A stretch of DNA of 50,957 bases, taken from Bacteroidales bacterium. Its GTDB lineage: Bacteria > Bacteroidota > Bacteroidia > Bacteroidales > VadinHA17. The stretch covers positions 1 through 50,957 of the forward strand of contig JANTHB010000014.1 of NCBI GenBank assembly GCA_024762655.1, written 5' to 3'. Positions 20,247 to 29,482 of this stretch are shown in pieces. Within the stretch, counting starts at the first letter, position 1; the number at the start of each line of letters is the position of its first letter. The notes under the pieces were generated by a model. It worked only from the letters and a program-made list of their open reading frames with translations. It had not been told where the DNA came from and did no database searches. Position numbers and translations under genes: made by a program.

Positions 20247-21011
20247 ATGCGACACAGGAAAGGTTTTAATCATTTGGGAAGAAAGAGTGAACATCGTAAA
20301 GCCATGTTGGCAAATATGGCCAGTTCACTGATTATACATAAACGGATTACGACGACGGAAGCCAAGGCCAAAGCCTTACGTACTTATGTTGAACCGCTCA
20401 TTACCAGGTCGAAAGAAGATACCACACATTCCAGAAGGGTTGTTTTTTCCTATCTTAAGGATAAACAGGCTGTGGCGGAGCTTTTCCGGGAGGTCTCTCC
20501 CAAGGTGGCCGAGAGACCCGGAGGATATACCCGCATCCTGAAGCTGGGGAACCGGCCGGGGGACAATGCGGACATGTGTATTATCGAACTGGTGGATTTC
20601 AATGAACTGTTGCTGGAATCAACACAGGAAGCAAAAGCAAAAACAACCCGTCGAAGCAGACGGGGACGTAAAAAACCTGCTTCTGCCGAAACAGGACAGG
20701 CTCCCGCACAGGAAGAAACTTCCGGAGCTGAAATAGTTGCGGAAACACAGGCTGCCGAAACACAAAAAATGGAAGAAGCTGAAACGGAAACGGAAGAGAC
20801 TGCAATGGAAGAATCCGGGGTTCCCGGTGAAACCGCCGAGGCAGAACAGACTCCGGAAGAAGAAAACGCCGGGGAAGCAGTTAAGAAAGAGGAAAAACAG
20901 GAGATAAAAGCCGCGAAAACTACCGAAGAGACAACCCCTGAGGATAAGAAAGAAGCCGGCGAGGGAAACAAAGAAGACAAAGAAGAGAAGGAAGATAAGG
21001 AAGAGAAATAA
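20247..21011 (+). CDS. rplQ: 50S ribosomal protein L17 with a long acidic C-terminal extension (bL17)
   Basis: 254 residues, about twice the usual 116-130. The ribosomal core is residues 1-125 ([20 protein letters not shown], then [13 protein letters not shown]). A basic patch, [11 protein letters not shown], follows at about 131-141, and the rest to 254 is low complexity, rich in Glu, Ala, Thr and Lys, ending in repeats of KEDKEEK. Extensions of L17 occur in Bacteroidota, but this one is long by my recollection. The tail is likely disordered and solvent-exposed near the tunnel exit. Last gene of the operon. Confidence 0.95.
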   Translation: MRHRKGFNHLGRKSEHRKAMLANMASSLIIHKRITTTEAKAKALRTYVEPLITRSKEDTTHSRRVVFSYLKDKQAVAELFREVSPKVAERPGGYTRILKLGNRPGDNADMCIIELVDFNELLLESTQEAKAKTTRRSRRGRKKPASAETGQAPAQEETSGAEIVAETQAAETQKMEEAETETEETAMEESGVPGETAEAEQTPEEENAGEAVKKEEKQEIKAAKTTEETTPEDKKEAGEGNKEDKEEKEDKEEK

Positions 21012-21030
21012 CCTCCGTTCGACATAGAAG

Positions 21031-21059
21031 AGCCGCTCCGCAGGGAGCGGTTTTTTTTT
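21031..21059 (+). terminator. Intrinsic terminator of the ribosomal operon
   Basis: A perfect 7-bp stem CCGCTCC/GGAGCGG with a GCAG loop (21033-21050), then nine T residues. It sits 20 nt after the rplQ stop and is the first convincing terminator after rpsL. Confidence 0.93.
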
Positions 21060-21217
21060 GGACTGCCTGTTGCTCTCCGGCTTAAAAAGCCGGTACCGGA
21101 TACCTGCCGGTATTGGTATTGTTTGAGAATATTAGCATATTTACAGTAAAATTAACGGTAAAAATTAAACCGGGCACTGTCGTTTGAAATCCCGGTTGTC
21201 TTGAGGAAAATGGTGAA

Positions 21218-24200
21218 ATGCGTAAAGGTTTCTTTTTTGTACTGACTCTCATTTTTACATTGGTTGTAGAAACACACTGTCTATCGCAGCAAATCAACCG
21301 TGTGGACATTTCTCTTTTATCCTTGCGCGACGGACTTTCCGATTCCCGGATAACCGCATTGTTTCAGGACTCTCAGGGATATTTGTGGGTAGGCACCGCC
21401 AACGGGCTCAACAGGTATGACGGTTATGGGTTCAGAAAATATACGCATCGTTTCGGGGATACCGCAAACATACCCGGGAACTACATCCGGGATATTCAGG
21501 AAGACAGCCGTGGGAATTTGTGGATTCTGACCGACGGAGGAGTATGCCGGAAAGAGGTTAACAAAAAAACATTTTTGTCTCTTTTATCAGCGAAAGGAAA
21601 CCGGGAAACATCTGATACGGGCATTGCTCATCTGACGATTACCGGTAGCGGAGAAATATGGTTGTCCGGATCCTCCGGGCTGCAAAGATTTGATAAAAAG
21701 ATGAACCGCTTTGTCATGGTTCCCGGTTCGGAAACTGGGAGCGATGTCAGGGATCGTATCGATCAGGAAGGATCTTTTTTCCTTGTCGATATCGGGGGTT
21801 TTTATGTGCTGGGTTCCGACGGTGAAAAAGTCCTTACACACTATAACGTTCCCGAAGCCGGGAAAATTCATTTCGTCACTCCGTCCTTCCGGAAAGGGAC
21901 ATGTATGATCGGAAGTCAAAAAGGGTTGTTTCTTTATGATCTTTTCGCTGGAAAGTTAATTTCCCTCGACATTTCAGGGAGGGAAAATGCAGAGGTTACT
22001 GCTTTTTATCCTGAGAAAAAAAGAATCTGGATGGCCATAGACGGTGCAATATACTCGCTGGAATCCGGACAGGACTTTCCGCAGAAAAGATACACAGTTC
22101 CTGAATTGGAAAATACCCGGATCACCTCTGTTCTGAGAGACGGAACAGGAATTCTGTGGGTTGGCACCGGAAAAGGTTTGGTGAAGATTAGTGGAAAACA
22201 AACGCCTTTCTCACTGTGCCAGGTGGTTTCTTCGGGCGATAGAACAAGAGGGGCACAGGTGTCAGCCTTGTTGACACAGGATACTCGCATATGGGCAGGG
22301 ACTGACGGGGACGGGGTTTACCTGCTGGACCCGTCAACAGGGAAAGTCCTGCATCATTATAATGCAGGAGCTTCGGATTCGGTGGGCCGCATGCCGTTGG
22401 GAAAAGTATATTGTTTTTTGCAGGATAAGAGGGGGTTGGTGTGGACAGGAACGGATAAAGGGCCGGGCGTATTCAACAGGCGAAAAAACACTTTTATTCC
22501 TGCCGGGGATTACTTTAGGATCAAACTACCGGATAGTTTACCCGTGTTTACCATGGATACCACTTTTGACGGAGATATCTGGTTCGGGTCAACCGGGGTG
22601 GTATATCGCCTTTCCGGGGATATGAAATATTTGAAGAAATACTCTTTTCAAGGGAATGCTGTTTCCCGGGATCCGTTGCCGGAGGTACATGCCATTTATC
22701 AAACGCCGGATACCCGGATATGGGTGGGAGGCAGTAATTTTCTGGGGAGAATAGAGCCGGCATTTAACGAGGTTATTGTCCTGAAAGATTTTCCGGAAGA
22801 GAAAATAAATATATTCCGGATATTGGGCTCGTCACCGGATACCCTTTGGGCCGTTACCGACAAAGGCCTGGGGATGATAACGGTGAATCCATTCAGCTTT
22901 ACTGTTGTTGAGGACGAGGCATTAACCAATACGTCCTTCTACGCCGGCGTTATGGATCATCGCAAGACCATATGGCTGGGGTCCGGCAACGGATTGGTGC
23001 GTTACAATACCAGCTTTGGAGACTTTGTAGCGATGAAGGAGGATTTTGACGGAGCGTTGCATTTTAATCCGGGAGGACAATATCTTTCTCCGGAAGGAGC
23101 CGTGTTTTTCGGAGGAGAGGGTTTTGTACTGGGATTTCATCCGGATTCGCTTCTGAAATCTTCATCCTTTCCGAGGGTGGTTATTGAATCGGTTCGTTAT
23201 CTTTCCGGAAAAGACTGGAACGATGCATCTGCTACGGATAAGATTGTCATACGATCTGAAAACCTCAACTTGCTGGAGCTGGCATTCAAAGCACTGGATT
23301 TTACGGATCCGGCGGGCAACAGGATTATGTACATGATCCGCGGGGATGATGATCAGTGGCATATCATCTCAGGGTCAAAAAAAGTTTACCTGACCGATCT
23401 CAGAAACAGAACATACAGGGTCTATGTGCGTTCTTCCGGGAGTACCGGTGAATGGTCGTCTCCCCGTTTACTGATGACCTTCCGGACCACCAATTTGTTC
23501 CGGTTTGTATATGTTGTCTTCATTGTGATCTTTCTGATCATTATTGCATTGATCCTGGCTTATATAGATTACCGTACACGCTCGCTGATTGAGACCAATA
23601 AACTGCTGAAAGAAAAAGAGAAAATAGCTCAAAAACTGGAGGAACAACGGGACCGGCTGAGTTTTATGCACAAAAACCTTACCGACAGTATCCGGTATGC
23701 CCAGAAAATTCAGGAGGCCCTTCTTCCATCGGAATATTTCTTTCACAAGCTCTTACCCGGGTCTTTTATATTATTTCTGCCCCGGGATATTGTGAGCGGG
23801 GATTTTTATTGGATCAATGAGAAGGAGGGCAAGGTGTTTTTCACGGTAGCTGACTGTACGGGTCATGGCGTCCCCGGCGCTTTTATGTCTATGATCGGAT
23901 TTGAGCTCATGGACAAGATCATCAACGATCAGGGCGTGGTTCATCCGGATGAGGTACTGAATATCCTCAACCATGGGATCATTAATACTTTCAGCCGGGG
24001 AGAAGAGGATCTGATGCTGAAGGATGGGATGGATATCAGTTTTTGCACGCTGGACCGGGAGAAAATGATTCTTGAGTTTGCGGGAGCCTTTCATGTTTTA
24101 TATCTGGTGCGGGAGAACACACTCATGGAATTCAAAGGAGACCGGGTGTCTGTGGGATTCAGAGAAGAAGAGGATGGGGATACCTTCACCCGTCATGAGA

Positions 24201-24466
24201 TAAGGCTGGAGAAAGGGGACCGGATCTATCTTTTTACCGATGGTTATCCTGACCAGTTCGGGGGGCCAGCAAAGAAGAAATTTATGTATCGCCGTTTCCG
24301 TCATTTGTTGCTGTCGATCCATCAACTTCCCATGTGGCAACAACAATATATCCTGCATGAACGGTTTCAGGATTGGAAAGGAGATCTTTTTCAGGTAGAT
24401 GATGTTCTGGTGCTCGGGGTGGATCCGTGGGCTTATAAAGCCGGACCCCAAAAGATAAAAGGATAA
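21218..24466 (+). CDS. Membrane sensor phosphatase: Reg_prop beta-propeller, Y_Y_Y, TM, SpoIIE/PP2C
   Basis: 1082 residues. A signal peptide (about 1-24, ending CLSQQ) precedes a periplasmic propeller with repeated units such as GYLWVGTANGLNRYD, GILWVGTGKGLVKI and KTIWLGSGNGLVRYN. A Y_Y_Y domain (about 680-750) leads to one TM helix (about 760-783) and a coiled coil (LKEKEKIAQKLEEQRDRL). The cytoplasmic SpoIIE-type Ser/Thr phosphatase (about 825-1076) keeps the metal-binding Asp residues in DIVSGDFYW, VADCTGHGVPGAFMS and LFTDGYPDQF. Propeller sensors of this type usually end in a kinase or AraC domain. Here the output is a phosphatase, which in other bacteria acts on anti-anti-sigma proteins. 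The target and ligand are unknown. Converges with the hybrid kinase downstream, 22 nt apart. Confidence 0.88.
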   Translation: MRKGFFFVLTLIFTLVVETHCLSQQINRVDISLLSLRDGLSDSRITALFQDSQGYLWVGTANGLNRYDGYGFRKYTHRFGDTANIPGNYIRDIQEDSRGNLWILTDGGVCRKEVNKKTFLSLLSAKGNRETSDTGIAHLTITGSGEIWLSGSSGLQRFDKKMNRFVMVPGSETGSDVRDRIDQEGSFFLVDIGGFYVLGSDGEKVLTHYNVPEAGKIHFVTPSFRKGTCMIGSQKGLFLYDLFAGKLISLDISGRENAEVTAFYPEKKRIWMAIDGAIYSLESGQDFPQKRYTVPELENTRITSVLRDGTGILWVGTGKGLVKISGKQTPFSLCQVVSSGDRTRGAQVSALLTQDTRIWAGTDGDGVYLLDPSTGKVLHHYNAGASDSVGRMPLGKVYCFLQDKRGLVWTGTDKGPGVFNRRKNTFIPAGDYFRIKLPDSLPVFTMDTTFDGDIWFGSTGVVYRLSGDMKYLKKYSFQGNAVSRDPLPEVHAIYQTPDTRIWVGGSNFLGRIEPAFNEVIVLKDFPEEKINIFRILGSSPDTLWAVTDKGLGMITVNPFSFTVVEDEALTNTSFYAGVMDHRKTIWLGSGNGLVRYNTSFGDFVAMKEDFDGALHFNPGGQYLSPEGAVFFGGEGFVLGFHPDSLLKSSSFPRVVIESVRYLSGKDWNDASATDKIVIRSENLNLLELAFKALDFTDPAGNRIMYMIRGDDDQWHIISGSKKVYLTDLRNRTYRVYVRSSGSTGEWSSPRLLMTFRTTNLFRFVYVVFIVIFLIIIALILAYIDYRTRSLIETNKLLKEKEKIAQKLEEQRDRLSFMHKNLTDSIRYAQKIQEALLPSEYFFHKLLPGSFILFLPRDIVSGDFYWINEKEGKVFFTVADCTGHGVPGAFMSMIGFELMDKIINDQGVVHPDEVLNILNHGIINTFSRGEEDLMLKDGMDISFCTLDREKMILEFAGAFHVLYLVRENTLMEFKGDRVSVGFREEEDGDTFTRHEIRLEKGDRIYLFTDGYPDQFGGPAKKKFMYRRFRHLLLSIHQLPMWQQQYILHERFQDWKGDLFQVDDVLVLGVDPWAYKAGPQKIKG

Positions 24467-24488
24467 GTGCCCTGACAAGAAGGGTTGG

Positions 24489-26225
24489 TTAAAGAAGATC
24501 TTTCATCTTGCCAATCAGCGTTTCCAACTGGAACGGTTTGCTGATATAATCATCCATACCGGCAGATAAACAGGTTTCCCGGTCGCCCAGCATGGCATTG
24601 GCTGTGATGGCAATAATCGGTGTGTGGGTATGGGTGCTGGATTCGATCTCACGTATCTTGCGGGTAACCACGATTCCATCCATAACGGGCATCTGAATAT
24701 CCATCAGGATAAAGTCATACCTGGTTTTGCCATAGAGATCCAACGCTTCTTTCCCGTTTTGTGCCACATCAATCCGTTTCACAAACTTATCCAGGCTGAT
24801 CTTGACGATTTTTTGATTGATGGGGTTGTCTTCTGCCAATAAAATAATCGCTTCTTTCAGATCTTTTTTTGCAGAAGCCGGGATCTCTGCATTTTCTCCC
24901 GGCAGGTGATCCGGGATCTTTTCTTCCACCTCTCTGAAAGGAATACTGACAAAAATATGTGTTTTCCCATTGACATCATGCAGGGTCAGGCTTCCGTTTA
25001 CCAGTTGACAGAGATTGCGGGCAAAAAGCAAATTGATATACTGAAAATCTTCCGGGCTGGTTACCACCCGTACACCCTGATCGGATAATTTAAGCAGTTG
25101 ATTGAACCGGTCCGTGTCGAAAGTGGTTTTCTTGCTGAAGAAGCGAACATTCAGGGCCGGGGTATTGTTTGTTGTCCCAACCATTACATCAACGCTTACC
25201 TCATTGATCTCAGGAGTGGGTGTGTTTTTGATAATACACTCAAAAACATTCAGAAATACCTGTTTGATAAGGATCCGGTCTCCGATGACTTTCCCGGATT
25301 TAATGTTTTCCTGCCTGAATTTGATATTTAGTCTTTTTTTGTATTGTTTTTCCAGGAGTTCCTGCATATTGTCCAGGACTTCTGATAAAACAAAGGGCCG
25401 TTCGGTGACTTTTTTTTCAGCAAGGTTAAAACTCCCGGATTCGGAAATGGATTCAACAACCTGGATGAGATTGTTGGTTGAAGCCAGGATCATTTCCAGT
25501 AATTCCATGTCTTCGGTGGGAACGGTGATTTTTTTGAGTATATTCTCAAACGCGACAATATCATTTAGAGGGGTACGAATCTGATGAGACAAGGTGGTGA
25601 GAAATTCATCTCTTCTTTTGTTTTCCCTGATGATAAAATCATTGGATTTTCTTAGCATCTCCACCGACCGGTTAAGATATTTGATATATAACGTGCTTAT
25701 AAGATGCACGAACAGGAAAACCAGCAGGAAGTTTATACGCAGGATAAGGGAATAATTCGAGTTGTCCACAGGGATTAAGCCGGGGACCAGTAGTAAAATA
25801 ATCAGCAGAATGAAAAATGCAAGGCTGACCTGTGAGCCTTTTTTTATCCCCAGGAGATACAGGGTCAAAGGTGGGAAAATAAGAAACCATGCCATAGAGC
25901 CTGTCCCGAAATCCAGGAAGACCATAGGGATCAGAAACGCCAGGCCTGTCAGTAAAAGGAAAGTGTAAAAAAACAGTTTTTCATTTCTGATCTTTTTGAA
26001 GACCAGGAAATTTATCATTAACGTAGTGAAAAGCGCAAGAAAAGAAAAAGCAAAGAACAGGAATTTTTCATCAGAAGTAATTGTCAGTATGCCAAAAAGT
26101 AAAGCGATGACCACCGTCAGGGAAGTAATGAAGTTAAGCAGGGCGACCTTCCCTCTGATTTCATCCGGGAACCGGTTCCTGCTGTCGAATGAAAAAAAGT
26201 CCAAAAAATTATTTTTTTCTGCCAC
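24489..26225 (-). CDS. Hybrid histidine kinase with degenerate ATPase domain and intact receiver
   Basis: 578 residues. Six hydrophobic helices (about 27-181), then a dimerisation helix with [16 protein letters not shown] (His214), a CA-like domain (about 280-435) and a C-terminal receiver (459-578). The receiver is complete: [11 protein letters not shown], phospho-acceptor Asp509 in [10 protein letters not shown], and the Lys of SKPFQ. The kinase half is not: the acidic residue after the His is Gln; the N-box position that should be Asn is Cys ([11 protein letters not shown]); the DxGxG box reads FFSKKTTF; and no GxGLG box is visible. The protein may therefore bind partners or act as phosphatase or phospho-acceptor without making its own phosphate. 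Alternatively the CA fold is just strongly diverged. Confidence 0.8.
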   Translation of the reverse strand: MAEKNNFLDFFSFDSRNRFPDEIRGKVALLNFITSLTVVIALLFGILTITSDEKFLFFAFSFLALFTTLMINFLVFKKIRNEKLFFYTFLLLTGLAFLIPMVFLDFGTGSMAWFLIFPPLTLYLLGIKKGSQVSLAFFILLIILLLVPGLIPVDNSNYSLILRINFLLVFLFVHLISTLYIKYLNRSVEMLRKSNDFIIRENKRRDEFLTTLSHQIRTPLNDIVAFENILKKITVPTEDMELLEMILASTNNLIQVVESISESGSFNLAEKKVTERPFVLSEVLDNMQELLEKQYKKRLNIKFRQENIKSGKVIGDRILIKQVFLNVFECIIKNTPTPEINEVSVDVMVGTTNNTPALNVRFFSKKTTFDTDRFNQLLKLSDQGVRVVTSPEDFQYINLLFARNLCQLVNGSLTLHDVNGKTHIFVSIPFREVEEKIPDHLPGENAEIPASAKKDLKEAIILLAEDNPINQKIVKISLDKFVKRIDVAQNGKEALDLYGKTRYDFILMDIQMPVMDGIVVTRKIREIESSTHTHTPIIAITANAMLGDRETCLSAGMDDYISKPFQLETLIGKMKDLL

Positions 26226-26363
26226 GTTACTGTTTTCGGTTACGCAATTCTGTTTAAATTACGGATTAAAAATACATTTTTTTGGTGTTAAGGTATGAAA
26301 TTTGTGTTAATTTAAATGATTTTTCATTATTTAGCATGGAATGTGATAAGGGAGGAGCGGATT

Positions 26364-27065
26364 ATGAATGGAATTAAAAAAGGAATTGTTTTTGCCGGTA
26401 TATTGTTTTTTGTGGCGTTTCAGGCTTTTCCGCAAAGCGGTACCGGGAAAGCCATACTGAACCAGAAATTCAGGTTCCGCGATGGCATTTATCTGAATTT
26501 TGATCAGGTAAAAAACAACCAACCTATTCTTAAATCACGGATTCTTACGATTGTGGGATATAATGATCAGGATTTTTACAACAAGGTATTGTCCCACGAA
26601 GTGATCACCTATTTTGATGACAACGGTTTGCGCCGTCAGGTGAAAAAGGACAATATATGGGGGTATGCCCGCAACGGAATCCTGTATGTCCAGATTGACG
26701 GTCATTTTAACCGTATTACCATTGTCGGGGGGATATGTCATTTTGTAGGAACCATTACCACGTACGAGACCCGCTATTACGATCCGTATTATCAGTATTA
26801 TTATCCATCCTATAATTTTTATTATCCTTCCTCTTACGAGACTTCTACTTATGAGCGTACGGAAATGAGACAGTTTATTATGGATTTTGAAACCGGGAAG
26901 ATCATGGAATACGATGTACAGAGTGTTGAAGCGGCACTCATGCGGGATCCGGAACTTTATGATGAGTATGCCCGGCTAAGCGCGCGGAAAAAGAAGCAAT
27001 TAAAATTTCTGTATATACGTAAGTTTAATGAACGTAACCCGGTATACATACCCATGTGGAAGTGA
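26364..27065 (+). CDS. Secreted Tyr-rich protein of unknown function
   Basis: 233 residues from the ATG at 26364. That start is chosen because GGAGG lies 8 nt upstream and the protein then opens with a signal peptide (MNGIKKGIVFAGILFFVAFQAFPQ); a start at 26316 would add 16 poorly fitting residues. The middle (about 135-165) is a striking run rich in Tyr, Pro and Ser (YYDPYYQYYYPSYNFYY), followed by a charged C-terminal part ending NPVYIPMWK. No domain recognised. The next gene also encodes a secreted protein and may be functionally linked. Confidence 0.75.
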   Translation: MNGIKKGIVFAGILFFVAFQAFPQSGTGKAILNQKFRFRDGIYLNFDQVKNNQPILKSRILTIVGYNDQDFYNKVLSHEVITYFDDNGLRRQVKKDNIWGYARNGILYVQIDGHFNRITIVGGICHFVGTITTYETRYYDPYYQYYYPSYNFYYPSSYETSTYERTEMRQFIMDFETGKIMEYDVQSVEAALMRDPELYDEYARLSARKKKQLKFLYIRKFNERNPVYIPMWK

Positions 27066-27145
27066 CTGTTTACGAAACATAACGGCGTTTTGAAGCGTAC
27101 GGAACTTTTTTTATTTTTAACCTTTAAGATATAACCCCACCGGCC

Positions 27146-27988
27146 ATGAAAAAATCCATTGTTACTGTTGTCCTTTTTATTTTGGGTTTCTCCGTGTTCA
27201 GTCAGGCTCCGTTCCCGAATACTGAACAGATAGCGGCATTTAAGAAAAGCAAAACCCTTGTTGTCCTTGAGAAAGATGCTTTCTCCATGTTTAATCCCCT
27301 GATCAAAAAAGCGGTTAAACAGGAATGGAACAGTACCCCCTTTGAGTTCATCTCTTATGACGAGTTTCTGAAAAAGAAAAAGGACCCTGCTTATTCGTTT
27401 CTTATCCTTACCTCCACAGCCTTTGAGCAGGACAAGGCGGGCGTTTATTATGACTATCTGAATCTCATTCTCGGGGATCCGGTTAATAATTTATCGAAGA
27501 TGCCTGAGTTTTGTTCTTTTCCCCTGGAATACTCCGCCTCGGAAGAAGCCTCTTATCAGTATGCATTGCCGGTGATCCTGAAGTTTATGCAAAATCATGT
27601 GAAATCTATTCTGGCACATCCCAATGTTTCCTTAAAGAATTTACGATATTACAATAAGAACCTGGCTGAATTACCCCGGAAAGTGCTGTGGGTCGCTGCT
27701 GGTGATCTTGCGCCGGAAGTCAATACGGAAAAGAAGATCAAGGCACTCTATGATCATCCTGTCAGGGTCGTGACCAGGGAAGCGCTGGATAAAGCCCTGC
27801 AGGATCCCCCGGAAGATATGGCTTTCCTTTTCAAAATCGGTCCGGAAGATACGGGCAAAAAGGGTCGCATTTATAAACCCATCCTGGGTGTGGACGGGAT
27901 GTTGTATTATTTCAATTATCATTTATTATCGGCAAAAAAACCTGACGGGATGCTGAAATCCGATTTTAAAAAACTCGGACGGTACTAA
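27146..27988 (+). CDS. Secreted protein of unknown function
   Basis: 280 residues with a clear signal peptide (MKKSIVTVVLFILGFSVFSQ). The mature part is a soluble mixed alpha/beta protein with no Cys-rich, repeat or catalytic motif that I recognise. The ORF is well formed and opens 80 nt after the Tyr-rich gene in the same orientation. The C-terminal half contains KGRIYKPILGVDGMLYYFNY. It resembles Bacteroidota-specific hypothetical proteins only in general character, so no role is assigned. Confidence 0.7.
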   Translation: MKKSIVTVVLFILGFSVFSQAPFPNTEQIAAFKKSKTLVVLEKDAFSMFNPLIKKAVKQEWNSTPFEFISYDEFLKKKKDPAYSFLILTSTAFEQDKAGVYYDYLNLILGDPVNNLSKMPEFCSFPLEYSASEEASYQYALPVILKFMQNHVKSILAHPNVSLKNLRYYNKNLAELPRKVLWVAAGDLAPEVNTEKKIKALYDHPVRVVTREALDKALQDPPEDMAFLFKIGPEDTGKKGRIYKPILGVDGMLYYFNYHLLSAKKPDGMLKSDFKKLGRY

Positions 27989-28038
27989 TTTCCCGGACAG
28001 AATTCCGGTAGAATGATTTTTTTTGAGGATTTTGGGTT

Positions 28039-28046
28039 TATCTTTG
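28039..28046 (+). promoter_or_regulatory. -7 box of the hisS promoter
   Basis: TATCTTTG matches TAnnTTTG exactly and lies 25 nt ahead of the ATG at 28071. A T-rich stretch about 18 nt upstream may serve as the -33 region, though no clean TTTG is at the right spacing. Confidence 0.5.
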
Positions 28047-28070
28047 CAGCCTAAGGATAACTATAAACTT

Positions 28071-29444
28071 ATGGCAACACAAAAACCTTCCATACCCAAA
28101 GGGACCAGAGACTTTTCTCCTCGTGAGATGATCCGTAGAAATCATATTTTCCGCACCATCGAGGAGGTATTTAAAACATCGGGGTACCAGCCATTGGAGA
28201 CCCCTGCGATGGAAAACCTTTCCACCCTGACAGGGAAATATGGGGAAGAAGGAGACCGCTTATTATTCAGGATTCTTAATTCGGGTGATTTTCTTTCGGG
28301 GATCGCCCCGGCCGGGCTACCCGGCATGGATGCCCGTTCACTTGCCAGACATATTGCTGACAAAGGGTTGCGTTACGACCTGACCGTTCCTTTTGCCCGT
28401 TTTGTTGTACAACACCGCCATGAAATCGTGTTTCCTTTCAAGCGATACCAGATCCAGCCTGTCTGGCGCGCCGACCGGCCGCAAAAGGGTCGTTACCGTG
28501 AGTTCTATCAGTGTGATGTGGATGTGGTTGGCAGTACCTCCCTGCTGAATGAGGCCGAGTTGGTACAGATCATGGATGAGGTTTTCCGCCGCCTGGAGGT
28601 GGGGGTGGAGATACGTATTAACAACCGGAAAATACTGGCAGGGATGGCTGAGGTGATGGGCGTGCCTGATAAAATGAAAGACCTGACCATTGCCATGGAT
28701 AAACTCGAAAAGATCGGGTTGGAGAATGTGATCGGGGAATTGAACGACCGGGGTATTCCTGCGGAAGCTGTGGAGCAGTTGAAACCGGTGCTCGGTTTTC
28801 AGGGGGGCAACGCTGAGAAGATCGCTTTTCTCCGGAATATGCTTGCGTCCTCCGCGACGGGGATGAAGGGCACGGAAGAACTGGAGAGACTTTTCGGCTA
28901 TCTGGAACAATCGGACATCGGGGCCACCTGTCTCCTGGATCTTACATTGGCCCGCGGGCTGGATTATTATACGGGAACCATTTTTGAGGTGGTGGCTACG
29001 GAGTGGCTGATCGGAAGCATATGCGGAGGAGGGAGATATGACGATCTGACCGGCATTTTCGGTATGCCCGGGATCTCCGGGGTGGGTGTTTCTTTTGGCG
29101 CCGACAGAATCTATGATGTGATGTTGAATACCCATAAATTTCCCGAAGCCATCGAATCAGCCACACCGGTTCTTTTCCTGAATTTCGGAGAAGAAGAAGC
29201 TGGCCATGTCCTTCCTTTGCTGAAAGCACTCAGGGAGGCAGGTATTTCCGCAGAGCTTTATCCCGACCCGGTGAAAATCAAAAAACAGATGAGTTATGCC
29301 AACCAGAGACAGGTGAAGGTGGTTGTCCTCATTGGAAAAGACGAATTAAAGGAGAAAATGGCCACGGTAAAAGACATGACCACAGGCCGGCAGGAGAAAG
29401 TATCCTTTGAACAACTAGCAGAGAAAGTCAAAAGTGTGTTGTGA
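28071..29444 (+). CDS. hisS: Histidine-tRNA ligase
   Basis: 457 residues from ATG 28071; an upstream in-frame TTG at 28023 overlaps the promoter box and is rejected. Class II synthetase that charges tRNA-His. MATQKPSIPKGTRDFSP opens the protein; motif 2 is FKRYQIQPVWRADRPQKGRY; the His-specific motifs are LARGLDYYTGTIFEV and CGGGRYDDL. The C-terminal anticodon-binding domain (about 360-457) contains QVKVVVLIGKDEL. Converges with the DsbD-like gene. Confidence 0.96.
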   Translation: MATQKPSIPKGTRDFSPREMIRRNHIFRTIEEVFKTSGYQPLETPAMENLSTLTGKYGEEGDRLLFRILNSGDFLSGIAPAGLPGMDARSLARHIADKGLRYDLTVPFARFVVQHRHEIVFPFKRYQIQPVWRADRPQKGRYREFYQCDVDVVGSTSLLNEAELVQIMDEVFRRLEVGVEIRINNRKILAGMAEVMGVPDKMKDLTIAMDKLEKIGLENVIGELNDRGIPAEAVEQLKPVLGFQGGNAEKIAFLRNMLASSATGMKGTEELERLFGYLEQSDIGATCLLDLTLARGLDYYTGTIFEVVATEWLIGSICGGGRYDDLTGIFGMPGISGVGVSFGADRIYDVMLNTHKFPEAIESATPVLFLNFGEEEAGHVLPLLKALREAGISAELYPDPVKIKKQMSYANQRQVKVVVLIGKDELKEKMATVKDMTTGRQEKVSFEQLAEKVKSVL

Positions 29445-29482
29445 TCCCGGGGTAGGTTTTCATAAAAAGAACCTGGTCCGTT

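Noticed and set aside
29445-29482. Terminator between hisS and the DsbD-like gene
   Set aside because: Only a five-base imperfect stem (AGGTT/AACCT) is present, too weak to call.
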